Shown in pieces: positions 7,654 to 18,871 of a stretch of 44,772 nt of DNA (position 1 is its first letter; each line of letters starts with the position of its first letter). The translations under genes and the position numbers were made by a program. The DNA comes from Bacillota bacterium (lineage in GTDB: Bacteria; Bacillota; Limnochordia; Darwinibacteriales; DTU012), in the NCBI GenBank assembly GCA_012520795.1, contig JAAYNP010000048.1, positions 1-44,772 on the forward strand, given 5' to 3'. The notes beneath the pieces were generated by a model. It saw nothing but the letters and a program-made list of their open reading frames with translations, did not search any database and was not told the DNA's origin.

Positions 7654-9042
7654 ATGCACGAGCTTTCAGACATTCAGTTAATTGAACAAATCCAAAAAAC
7701 CCAGGATGACCAGGCTTGCGAAGAATTGATCCGGAGATATTATGGGATCTTGCGCCAACTGGTTAAATATAAAGTACCTTCTCACGCAGATATCGATGAC
7801 ATTGTTCAAGAAATCCTCATCAAGGTGATTACAAAAATCGATCAATTGCGGGATCCAGCAAAGTTCAGACCTTGGATGAACCGGATCGTCCACAGCCAGA
7901 TCCAGGGTTACTACCGCACTGTTCATTCAGAGCGTACCCACCCCATCGTACAGGAAGGAAACGGGCTGTTAGACACCAATCTAATCACTGAGTCCTCAGA
8001 GGATGCAATCCTGCACAAACTGGAGATGAGCGATATCTACGACATCATCTTCGGGTTTCCCGGTGATAATGTCATGCCGTTTTTACTGCACCATCTTTAC
8101 GACCTAAGCTATGCTGAAATCGCTGCTGCAACAAACGCAAAACTGTCAACGGTCAGGGGGCGAATCGCCCGGACTAAATCTAGCCTGGACCAGAACATGT
8201 TTGACACTGATGTCCCGCAAGAAGTCCGGACAAGGCTGGCGGCAAAGCTCAGCCAGATTGCAACTGACGGCAGCTATGTGATCCATCATCTCCAAACCGA
8301 TTACTTCCAAAACAAACTACTGCTGGATGAGCTTGATCCAATGCGAATAGTCAAGACCAAACCTACGATATATTTCTCATATACCTTGGATAATCTCATG
8401 ATCATCTCTGGCCTTAACGAAGAACGGCTGGTATGCCTGCTCAAGGTTAAGTCCAGAAACGCAATCCCGATCCTGTTAAACAGGATATCAACAGCTAAGC
8501 AGTTCCACTGCATCTTCTTGAGTACCGAACACTTGGATTACGCCAGGAGATACCTCCGTTTTGTCTCCGAAATTGGCAGTTCCTCGTTTGTAGCTCTGCC
8601 ATCGCCAAATGTTAAACCTGTCCAGCCGCAGCATATAATCGAGAGTTCCCTGAATGATTTTTCCAGGATGAACTGCTTGAGGCAAGATCCGAAACTGATC
8701 GATATGCTCGATCAGGCCAATAGGGAATTTGGACCGCAACAGCAAAACTACCGGATCTATGCAGCTTACGCCCATTCCACCAGTGAACTCTGCGCATACG
8801 CCCTTTTTGTGCAGGTCGACAATCACCTATGGGAGCTGTGCCGCTATCGATCCATCAACCAAGCTGATGCCAGAGCAGCAAAAGATTGCATAGCAGCAGG
8901 CACCAGATCACTTGCGTGCCAAGGTTTTTATGTGGCAAATACCGGGGTGAAAGGAAACGACAAACTGTTCTTGGAAATCGCCTCGGCCCTCGGTTTTCAA
9001 GAGTTGTACCGTTTTATAAGTGGTACAGTTATTCTCAAGTGA
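7654..9042 (+). CDS. ECF-type RNA polymerase sigma factor with long C-terminal extension
   Basis: The 463-residue product has a sigma-70 region 2 (about 10-95: CEELIRRYYGILRQLVKY, DIDDIVQEILIKVI, KFRPWMNRIVHSQIQGYYR) and a region 4 helix-turn-helix (about 140-185: LYDLSYAEIAAATNAKLSTVRGRIARTKSSL). A normal ECF sigma ends near residue 190; here about 275 residues follow. The last 100 (YRIYAAYAHSTSELCAYALF to LEIASALGFQELYRF) weakly recall GNAT acetyltransferases, which I cannot confirm. GGAGGGTG stands 3 nt before ATG 7654; the frame is open much further upstream but lacks a better start. No anti-sigma gene is adjacent, so the extension may be the regulatory part. pqqD-like follows after 14 bp. 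Confidence 0.8.
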   Translation: MHELSDIQLIEQIQKTQDDQACEELIRRYYGILRQLVKYKVPSHADIDDIVQEILIKVITKIDQLRDPAKFRPWMNRIVHSQIQGYYRTVHSERTHPIVQEGNGLLDTNLITESSEDAILHKLEMSDIYDIIFGFPGDNVMPFLLHHLYDLSYAEIAAATNAKLSTVRGRIARTKSSLDQNMFDTDVPQEVRTRLAAKLSQIATDGSYVIHHLQTDYFQNKLLLDELDPMRIVKTKPTIYFSYTLDNLMIISGLNEERLVCLLKVKSRNAIPILLNRISTAKQFHCIFLSTEHLDYARRYLRFVSEIGSSSFVALPSPNVKPVQPQHIIESSLNDFSRMNCLRQDPKLIDMLDQANREFGPQQQNYRIYAAYAHSTSELCAYALFVQVDNHLWELCRYRSINQADARAAKDCIAAGTRSLACQGFYVANTGVKGNDKLFLEIASALGFQELYRFISGTVILK

Positions 9043-9056
9043 AAAGGACTGATACT

Positions 9057-9323
9057 ATGAAAAGGCTGACAAAAAGTGCTGATCTTGTTGTCCGTGAAGT
9101 GGATCAGGAGACAGTGATCCTGAACACCAAAACCGGCTTTATCCATGTCCTGAACCCCACCGGGACCGTAGTTTGGAAGCTGCTTGATGAAATTGATACT
9201 CCTGAAGCCATCATTGCTGCCATGACAGGGTTGTACGATCAAAGCGATGTTTCAGAAATCGAGGCTGATGTATCCGGGATTATCTCGGACATGATCTCAC
9301 AGGGAATCCTCAGTGAAAACTAG
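9057..9323 (+). CDS. PqqD-family RiPP recognition element protein
   Basis: An 88-residue stand-alone PqqD-type protein: TKSADLVVREVDQETVILNTKTGFIHVLNPTGTVVWKLLD is the usual winged-helix strand pattern, followed by a C-terminal helical part. Such proteins bind the leader of a precursor peptide and deliver it to a radical SAM or other maturase. ATG 9057 follows AAAAGGA; the gene lies 14 bp after the sigma gene, so both are probably one transcript. It ends 11 bp from the stop of the convergent candidate precursor gene. The presence of PqqD, radical SAM/SPASM and a short Cys peptide side by side is the main reason to call this block a RiPP cluster. Confidence 0.88.
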   Translation: MKRLTKSADLVVREVDQETVILNTKTGFIHVLNPTGTVVWKLLDEIDTPEAIIAAMTGLYDQSDVSEIEADVSGIISDMISQGILSEN

Positions 9324-9334
9324 ACCGTTTGCGC

Positions 9335-9520
9335 TTAGCTGAAGCAGACACAACCGGCGTGAGTCCGGAAACCATTGCTGCACATCCTAAACGGCCTGAT
9401 GGCATAACCTACGGCGAATACCTGCTCTGACTGCAATTTAGGCTGGACATAAGCACTTGTATCAATGTTGTGCTTTTCCCGAAACTGCTTAATAAACGCT
9501 GCACTGACCTTTGAATTCAT
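9335..9520 (-). CDS. Candidate RiPP precursor peptide (61 aa)
   Basis: ATG 9520 follows a perfect AAAGGAGG with 8 nt spacing; an upstream in-frame GTG (9529) lies inside that site and is not the start. The product has a Lys/Arg/Glu-rich helical front (FIKQFREKHNIDTS, residues 10-23), suited as a leader, and a C-terminal part FRMCSNGFRTHAGCVCFS (44-61) with Cys 47, 57 and 59 and a terminal Ser. It is the third gene of an operon after the HPr-kinase-like and radical SAM genes (20 bp gap to the latter). I recognise no homologue. Being short, it could also be a small accessory protein, but its ribosome binding site makes a chance frame unlikely. Confidence 0.65.
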   Translation of the reverse strand: MNSKVSAAFIKQFREKHNIDTSAYVQPKLQSEQVFAVGYAIRPFRMCSNGFRTHAGCVCFS

Positions 9521-9540
9521 GGAAAACACCTCCTTTAGAC

Positions 9541-10536
9541 TCAGGATTCCGCCAAAGCGTACTTGCGGTTGGCTGCGATCCGGCAGTTCTCTCTTGGTGA
9601 CAACAGATCACCTGTCTCCAAAACATTAAGCGCCAGGCATGGCTCGCAGTGCCGTTTCAGCTTGCATGCCCTGCAGACCTCAATTTCATCCACTGATATT
9701 GCCCGAACTTCTTCGAAAAGTGGCGAATCCTGCCAGATGGCTTCCAGGGGCTGTTCCCTGATATTGCCTGCAGCAGTTGGATATGCGACGCAAGGCCGGA
9801 TTCCTCCGTCAGGCCCCAGCACCAGGCCGGATTGGCCGATGCCGCATTTGGCAAAGCCTACATCAGCTTTCTGCCCGGACGCACGTTTAAACAGCTCCAC
9901 CATTTCAGCATCGGACAGGCGAAAATCCATCCGCTGATGCCCGTTAGGCAGCAGGCATGGCGAAAAAGAAAACCTCAACCGGTACCCGTTGTTTTCCGCG
10001 AAGGCAAGCATGGCTTCATAGTCTGCAAAATTCTGTTTGAGGACAACAGGCTTCAGGACAAAATTCAAACCGCTGGCTTTTAGCAACTGCAGCCCATTGA
10101 CAAATCTGCTGAAAGACCCCTTCACCCCAGTAATCCTTTCATATGAGGCAGGCGATGATCCATAAAGGCTGACTTCAATGGCTAAAGGTTCGATGCAAAG
10201 GAGCTTGTCAATCACCTCGCTGTCGATCAGTGCTGCATTCGTAAATATACTGACTGTAAAACCTATTGTGCGGAAAATCATCGCCACATCATACCAATCA
10301 GGCCTGTAAAAGAGCTCACCTCCAGTAAGGGTAATATCCATGATGCCCATCTGCCGCATTTGCCCGGCAGCATCAGCAATCTCCTCAAGAGTCAAATCCC
10401 GGGCCGCGCTGTGGTTGGGATTGTAGCAGTGAATGCATCGCAGATTGCATCCATAAGTAACCTCAAACACTGCTGTAAGAGGTTTGTTATGTAGTTTGTA
10501 CATCTCCATTACATATGCGAATGCAGACTTGTCCAT
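9541..10536 (-). CDS. Radical SAM/SPASM peptide-modifying enzyme (predicted)
   Basis: The 331-residue protein has the radical SAM cluster motif CNLRCIHC (about 30-37), the GGE segment LTGGELFYRPDW, and a C-terminal SPASM region with CGIGQSGLVLGPDG, RPC, then CRACKLKRHCEPC and a final ENC. That pattern indicates one catalytic and probably auxiliary 4Fe-4S clusters, as in maturases making thioether or carbon-carbon links in peptides. Start at ATG 10536, 8 nt after AGGAGG; a TTG one codon upstream is possible. It lies 12 bp after the HPr-kinase-like gene. The product chemistry (sactipeptide, ranthipeptide or other) cannot be read from the sequence. Confidence 0.88.
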   Translation of the reverse strand: MDKSAFAYVMEMYKLHNKPLTAVFEVTYGCNLRCIHCYNPNHSAARDLTLEEIADAAGQMRQMGIMDITLTGGELFYRPDWYDVAMIFRTIGFTVSIFTNAALIDSEVIDKLLCIEPLAIEVSLYGSSPASYERITGVKGSFSRFVNGLQLLKASGLNFVLKPVVLKQNFADYEAMLAFAENNGYRLRFSFSPCLLPNGHQRMDFRLSDAEMVELFKRASGQKADVGFAKCGIGQSGLVLGPDGGIRPCVAYPTAAGNIREQPLEAIWQDSPLFEEVRAISVDEIEVCRACKLKRHCEPCLALNVLETGDLLSPRENCRIAANRKYALAES

Positions 10537-10548
10537 CAAAGCCCCCTC

Positions 10549-11460
10549 CTATGATCTGCTGCCTACCGCCGTCAACTGTTTGATTTGCTCCCAGAAGCGG
10601 CAGTTCAGTTCAAAATGCAGTTCGTAGCAGGGGACCTGCTCAGAAATGCAGACAGCTATTTCCAAAGCATTTGCCGCAAGGCCGCCCAAGGTATTGATGC
10701 ACCACAGATTGGACATCAGCCTGGTGGCAGCTTCGGTAGGGCGCAGCTGTGCCAGGTATGTCGTGGTATCCTGAACCAGGAAGAAACAATAGCCCAAGGG
10801 AACGCATAGATTGGCTCCGCGGTGCTCCCTGCCGTACGGTGTACCCCAACCCACCAACCGGGGCAGATGGCCACCGTCGGCCTCAATCATAACCGCTTCA
10901 TCAGTCAGAGCTGTGGCCAGTCCTTCCGACTGGGAAAGCAGCTTGATTACCGTTGATTTGCCTGCTCCCGATTGCCCAATGAAGGCATACAGGCGATCCC
11001 CATAGCTAACTGCAGATGCGTGCATCAAAGTGCCGCCCTGCCTGATTGCCAAATACGGGGCAACGGCTCTCATGGCTGAGAACAAAAAACTTTCATCACC
11101 GTCTTCAACAACCATTTCAATAAAATAAGGCCCGTCGTCGGAAAACCTGATAATGAAAAACGGAGCCACCAACAAGGAATTGTCTGCCTTTGTATATCCA
11201 TGATAATCAGTGTCAAGAGGAAAATCCAAAAAACTGTCTGCCAGCACGAATCTGATTACTGCATCAGGCTTCACCCCACAAACGGGTGCGATGAAATTTG
11301 CATACTGGGCCCGCAGCATTTGAATCGACTCCAATGAAGGCGATTCGATTTTGATCAAAAATCTCCACAGGTTCAGCCAAATGCTGTGCGTTTGATCATG
11401 TTCATGCGCCGCAAAAGTGCAGTGCAAATACTTGATCACATCACCGACATCTATCTTCAT
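10549..11460 (-). CDS. HPr kinase-like P-loop protein of a RiPP-type cluster
   Basis: The 303-residue product has the HPr kinase-fold C-terminal region: LMHASAVSYGDRLYAFIGQSGAGKST (Walker A at about residues 165-173 region) and a following TDEAVMIEADGG. The first 150 residues show no known domain. Related kinases in lasso-peptide clusters phosphorylate the side chain of the precursor's last Ser; here the candidate precursor also ends in Ser, so a similar job is a reasonable but unproven guess. Start at ATG 11460, with GGGAGG 6 nt upstream; the frame extends to 11505 without a ribosome binding site. It is the first gene of an operon with a putative ECF promoter. Confidence 0.78.
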   Translation of the reverse strand: MKIDVGDVIKYLHCTFAAHEHDQTHSIWLNLWRFLIKIESPSLESIQMLRAQYANFIAPVCGVKPDAVIRFVLADSFLDFPLDTDYHGYTKADNSLLVAPFFIIRFSDDGPYFIEMVVEDGDESFLFSAMRAVAPYLAIRQGGTLMHASAVSYGDRLYAFIGQSGAGKSTVIKLLSQSEGLATALTDEAVMIEADGGHLPRLVGWGTPYGREHRGANLCVPLGYCFFLVQDTTTYLAQLRPTEAATRLMSNLWCINTLGGLAANALEIAVCISEQVPCYELHFELNCRFWEQIKQLTAVGSRS

Positions 11461-11517
11461 GCCAGTCCTCCCGTGGTTAATTACCAAGCGCTTTGCAAAA
11501 CCCATCTTATAATTAAT

Positions 11518-11545
11518 GACGCGTTAGGCGCTGAAAAAATCACGG
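11518..11545 (-). promoter_or_regulatory. Putative ECF-type promoter, copy 2 (HPr-kinase-like/radical SAM operon)
   Basis: Minus strand: CCGTGATTTTTTC (11545-11533), 11 nt, CGTC (11521-11518), identical in both blocks and in spacing to the copy at 7224-7197. The predicted start, near 11511, gives a leader of about 50 nt. It begins 7 bp after the terminator of nifJ, which would insulate it. Confidence 0.65.
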
Positions 11546-11551
11546 TCTTTG

Positions 11552-11594
11552 AAAAAAACCCCATCTGCTGTCAAACCGACAGCAGATGGGGTTT
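11552..11594 (-). terminator. Rho-independent terminator of nifJ
   Basis: A perfect 17-bp stem, AAACCCCATCTGCTGTC (11556-11572) with GACAGCAGATGGGGTTT (11578-11594), has a 5-nt loop and on the minus strand ends in a run of seven T (11558-11552). Confidence 0.93.
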
Positions 11595-11633
11595 CCAACC
11601 TATAGCGTTAGCTCCCGTCCAATACCATTGACC

Positions 11634-15149
<3,516 letters not shown>

Positions 15150-15180
15150 CTAAAATGCCTCCTTATATATGTTATTCTTC

Positions 15181-15225
15181 TCACAGGTTCAACCAGTCGC
15201 GGCCTCAGAATTGACCAACCTGTGA
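15181..15225. repeat. Inverted repeat upstream of nifJ
   Basis: TCACAGGTT (15181-15189) and AACCTGTGA (15217-15225) are perfect 9-bp inverted copies 27 bp apart, 35 bp before the nifJ start. It could be a leader hairpin or an operator with two half-sites. I recognise no regulator for it. Confidence 0.4.
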
Positions 15226-15341
15226 TTTTCTTCTCCAACGCTTTTTATTAGCTAATGGCGTCTGATTATCCTCCCGAAATCATCAAGAAAGCATCCCTAT
15301 TTAGAGACACCAGGCTGGCAAAGCGGATGCAGTCTCTCTTG

Positions 15342-17165
15342 CTAAGCTTCATCGGCTGCTTTGCCTTTAAACTGCTTTTCATATAGCTCCCGGTACAAAC
15401 CAGGATGTTCAAGAAGCTGTTCATGAGTCCCCCGCTGCACAATCATGCCCTGATCCATGACCAGGATTTGATCCGCTGCGATGATTGTAGACAATCTATG
15501 GGCAATTACAATTGAAGTCCTACCAGCCAGCAAAGGTTTTATAGCATCCTGAATCAATCGTTCAGACAATGAATCCAGTGACGATGTTGCCTCGTCAAGG
15601 ATGATAATGCGTGGATTTTTCAATATTGCCCTGGCAATGCTCAGCCTCTGCTTCTCTCCGCCCGACAGTTTTGTTCCCCGCTCCCCTACGATTGTATCAT
15701 ATTCTTCAGGCAAAGTCATAATAAAATCATGGATGTTGGCAATTTTGCACGCTTGCTTTATTTCAGAATCAGAAGCATCCGGTTTGCTGTAAAACAAGTT
15801 TTCCCTGATGCTGGCATTGAAGATATAGGTATCTTGGGTCACAATCCCAATTTGCCTTCGCAGCGACTCGATCTTTACATCGCGGATATCAAAACCGTCG
15901 ATCATGATTGTACCGCTTGCCGGATCATATAACCGGGCCAACAGGTATGTGATTGTAGTCTTGCCGGAACCGCTCAAGCCCACCAGGGCTGTCATCTGTC
16001 CCTGCTCAATAGTGAAATTTATATCTTTGAGCGTTTCCTGTTCATCAGTATAGGAGAAATATACATTTTCAAACTCGATCCTGCCTTTAATTTGCGGCAT
16101 TTCCACAGCATCCGGAGCATTTGTGATTTCATGCTTTAGATCCATATATTCGAAAATTCGCTCAAACAAGGCCATGGAACGGGAGATCTCTATATGGACG
16201 CTAGTCAAATCCCCAATGGGCCCATAAAGGCGATGCAGGAAAGCCACAAATGTAACAATGGCGCCCACTGTCAATTCATCCTGGATATAAAGGTAACCGC
16301 CATAAAAGTAAATCAGGACCGGGCCTAGATGGGTAAAAATCTGAATTACCATCCGAAACCAGCGTCCAGCCACTGATTCCCGAATCTGGAGCCTTGAGAT
16401 TTCTCGGTTGATTTGGCTGAATTTCTTATACTCATCTCTTTCCCTGGTACTGATCTTAACCAGCATGGCACCGCTGACATTGAGTGTCTCCTGGATAATG
16501 CTGGACAGCTCCGCCAGTTTTGCCTGGGTTTGTGCTGCGATTCTCCAGCGCGTCCTTCCCACCCTTCTTGTCGGCGCTACAAACATCGGTACAATAAACA
16601 GAGCCAGAATTGACAGCTTCCAGTTCATTGAGATCAAAGTAACCGTAATGAATACTAAGGTGGAGAAGTTGCGGACAATCCTGATGACAGTCCCGGAAAA
16701 CACCATTTCGATGCCGTTCACATCGTTGTTGAGGCGGGACATGATTTCGCCAATTTTTGTATTGGAAAAAAAGCGCATGGACATATACTGCAGATGATTG
16801 TACATATTGTTTCTGATATCACAAATGATTTGTTTGGAAACCCACGTGTTAAGATAGCTTTCACCTACGCCCATCAAGCCAAGCACAAAAGTTGCGCCAA
16901 AGGACAGCAACGCAAAACGGGCCAATAGACCCAAGTCCCTTTCAGGCAGCGCAACATCGATAATATTCTTGGTCATCATCGTTGGCACGAGAGACAAAAG
17001 CTGTCCCACCGCTACAGCCAGCAGTGTAATCACGATCTGTTTCCAGTACGGTTTATAATACTTGCCGATTCTCAGCAGCAGTTCCTTAGTGACTTTTGCC
17101 CGGGGCAGATCTTCTCTGCTCAAACGCATGAACCGGCCCATGCCGGGGCCCATACCCATACCCAT
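15342..17165 (-). CDS. ABC exporter, fused membrane and ATPase domains
   Basis: The 607-residue half-transporter of the MsbA/LmrA/BmrA type has six membrane segments in about residues 35-330 and an ATPase domain with Walker A GLSGSGKTT (about 385-393), signature LSGGEKQRLSIARA (about 490-503) and Walker B IIILDEATSSLD. It works as a homodimer and could export drugs, lipids or peptides. The N-terminus is odd, a Met/Gly-rich MGMGMGPGMG run. It has no peptidase (C39) domain. It is a separate unit about 4 kb from the RiPP-like block, in which no exporter is seen, so a link is possible but unsupported. Start ATG 17165 after GAAGGGA. Confidence 0.9.
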   Translation of the reverse strand: MGMGMGPGMGRFMRLSREDLPRAKVTKELLLRIGKYYKPYWKQIVITLLAVAVGQLLSLVPTMMTKNIIDVALPERDLGLLARFALLSFGATFVLGLMGVGESYLNTWVSKQIICDIRNNMYNHLQYMSMRFFSNTKIGEIMSRLNNDVNGIEMVFSGTVIRIVRNFSTLVFITVTLISMNWKLSILALFIVPMFVAPTRRVGRTRWRIAAQTQAKLAELSSIIQETLNVSGAMLVKISTRERDEYKKFSQINREISRLQIRESVAGRWFRMVIQIFTHLGPVLIYFYGGYLYIQDELTVGAIVTFVAFLHRLYGPIGDLTSVHIEISRSMALFERIFEYMDLKHEITNAPDAVEMPQIKGRIEFENVYFSYTDEQETLKDINFTIEQGQMTALVGLSGSGKTTITYLLARLYDPASGTIMIDGFDIRDVKIESLRRQIGIVTQDTYIFNASIRENLFYSKPDASDSEIKQACKIANIHDFIMTLPEEYDTIVGERGTKLSGGEKQRLSIARAILKNPRIIILDEATSSLDSLSERLIQDAIKPLLAGRTSIVIAHRLSTIIAADQILVMDQGMIVQRGTHEQLLEHPGLYRELYEKQFKGKAADEA

Positions 17166-17327
17166 TTTGAATAGTTCCCTTCTCTCCGCTATTTTTAATT
17201 CGATTCCTGTCCCATCAATTGTATAGTTCGTGTAAATGGACCAGTTACCTGCAGGGTTTTACGGGGACTGCGTCTAATACTTGGTTAAACGGAGATAATA
17301 TCAGAAATAATGTGAAAGAGGGAAGGT

Positions 17328-18791
17328 ATGTCTCGGACACGCAAAAGTGGAGTGCTGTTACATATTACATCACTGCCAAGCAAGTTTGGAGCCGGTGATC
17401 TGGGCCCATGTGCCTACGAATTTGTGGACTTCCTGGCGGATGCCAAACAGAAGCTGTGGCAGGTACTGCCTCTTGGGCCCACAGAGCTGTTCGGTTCTCC
17501 CTATGCCCCTTATTCCGCCTTTGCCGGAAACACATATCTTGTCAGCCCGGAACTGCTCGTTGAGGACGGGCTGCTTCACCCATCAGACCTGGCCAATCCA
17601 AATGTGGCCTCAGCAGAGCATCGGCCTTTGCTGATCACCAAGGCCTTCACCAATTTCCAAAACTCACCCTCGTCCATGCTCCAAGCCGAATACAGAGCTT
17701 TTTGCCGGGCCAACAAATACTGGCTTCCAGAATACGCATTGTTTAGGGCGTTAAAAGTTCAGTTTCAAGAAAAAAGCTGGGTCCACTGGCCGTCAGATGC
17801 TACCATGCGCAATCCCGCTGCGCTGAGATCTTGGCGCCAAAAACTGTCCCGGGAGATTCAGGAATTGAAATTCGGCCAGTTTTTGTTTTTCCGGCAATGG
17901 CAGATGCTGAAAGCCTATGCGCACAGAAAAGGGATTGCCATGATGGGGGATCTGCCTCTGTTCGTAGCCCACGACAGTGCTGATGTCTGGGGGAAACCCC
18001 ATCTGTTTCAGCTGGACAAACGAGGGCTGCCCGCTTTTGTGGCTGGAGTGCCACCGGATTATTTCAGCAAGAACGGCCAACTGTGGGGCAACCCGGTCTA
18101 CAATTGGAAAGCACATGATCGCGAGGGTTTTACCTGGTGGCTGCAGCGTATTGCTACCCTTCTTAAACTTGTGGATTTGATCCGCCTTGATCATTTCCGG
18201 GGTTTTGCGGCCTACTGGCAAATACCGTTTGGAGCACCGACTGCCGCCACTGGCCGCTGGATGCCCGGCCCCGGCAGTGACTTCTTTGCCAAGATTAAAG
18301 TGGAGCTCGGCTCCCTTCCGTTTATCGCCGAAGATCTGGGCTTTATTGACGCAAAGGTGGTCAAGCTGCGCCAACAGTTGAAACTGCCGGGCATGCGAGT
18401 ACTGCAGTTTGCCTTTGAAGCGTTGAAACCCAACCTCCACAGCCCCCACGCCTATCCCCGGAACTGTGTTGTCTACACCGGTACTCACGATAATGACACC
18501 GCCGTTGGTTGGTACCGAAAAGCAAGTCCGGCGGTGCAAGATTATACCCGCCGCTATTTGGGCACCAACGGCGCTGCTATCGCCTGGGATTTAATTCGTG
18601 CCGCTTTGGCATCTCCAGCCAATACGGCGGTTATCCCGCTGCAGGACCTTTTATCGCTTGACAGTGAAGCCCGGATGAACACGCCCGGGACCATCAAGGG
18701 CAACTGGCGCTGGCGGTGCCCTGCCGGTGTACTAAACGAACAGCTCAGCCGCGGCTTGGCTGAGCTGACCGCCCTCTATGGGCGCGGCTGA
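17328..18791 (+). CDS. malQ: 4-alpha-glucanotransferase (amylomaltase, GH77)
   Basis: The 487-residue enzyme transfers alpha-1,4-glucan segments between maltodextrins in the cytoplasm. Family marks are GPTELFGSPYAPYSAFAGN (about 47-66), GDLPLFVAHDSADVW (about 206-220), IRLDHFRGFAAYW with the nucleophile Asp (about 286-298), FIAEDLGFI with the acid/base Glu, and VYTGTHDNDT with the third carboxylate. Length is that of the short bacterial amylomaltases. GAGGGAAGG stands just before ATG 17328. It converges with the truncated flavodiiron gene. No other maltodextrin gene is close. Confidence 0.95.
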   Translation: MSRTRKSGVLLHITSLPSKFGAGDLGPCAYEFVDFLADAKQKLWQVLPLGPTELFGSPYAPYSAFAGNTYLVSPELLVEDGLLHPSDLANPNVASAEHRPLLITKAFTNFQNSPSSMLQAEYRAFCRANKYWLPEYALFRALKVQFQEKSWVHWPSDATMRNPAALRSWRQKLSREIQELKFGQFLFFRQWQMLKAYAHRKGIAMMGDLPLFVAHDSADVWGKPHLFQLDKRGLPAFVAGVPPDYFSKNGQLWGNPVYNWKAHDREGFTWWLQRIATLLKLVDLIRLDHFRGFAAYWQIPFGAPTAATGRWMPGPGSDFFAKIKVELGSLPFIAEDLGFIDAKVVKLRQQLKLPGMRVLQFAFEALKPNLHSPHAYPRNCVVYTGTHDNDTAVGWYRKASPAVQDYTRRYLGTNGAAIAWDLIRAALASPANTAVIPLQDLLSLDSEARMNTPGTIKGNWRWRCPAGVLNEQLSRGLAELTALYGRG

Positions 18792-18871
18792 GACCACTAC
18801 ACTCCGGCAGCCGGTACTCACGAACAGTGCTAATATTCCTTGATCATGGCCTAACGCACACCACACCGGTT

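Noticed and set aside
11483-11496. CcpA (cre)-like sequence ACCAAGCGCTTTGC in the leader of the HPr-kinase-like operon
   Set aside because: Only 9 of 14 bases match the cre consensus and neither outer arm is good; chance match is likely.
15150-15200. TTGAAC-N17-TATATA promoter directly before nifJ
   Set aside because: Transcription would start within or after the AAGGAGG, leaving no ribosome binding site on the transcript.
15342-17165. ABC exporter as part of the RiPP-like cluster
   Set aside because: It is separated from the cluster by nifJ with its own terminator, lacks a peptidase domain, and has no copy of the cluster promoter motif; any link remains open.
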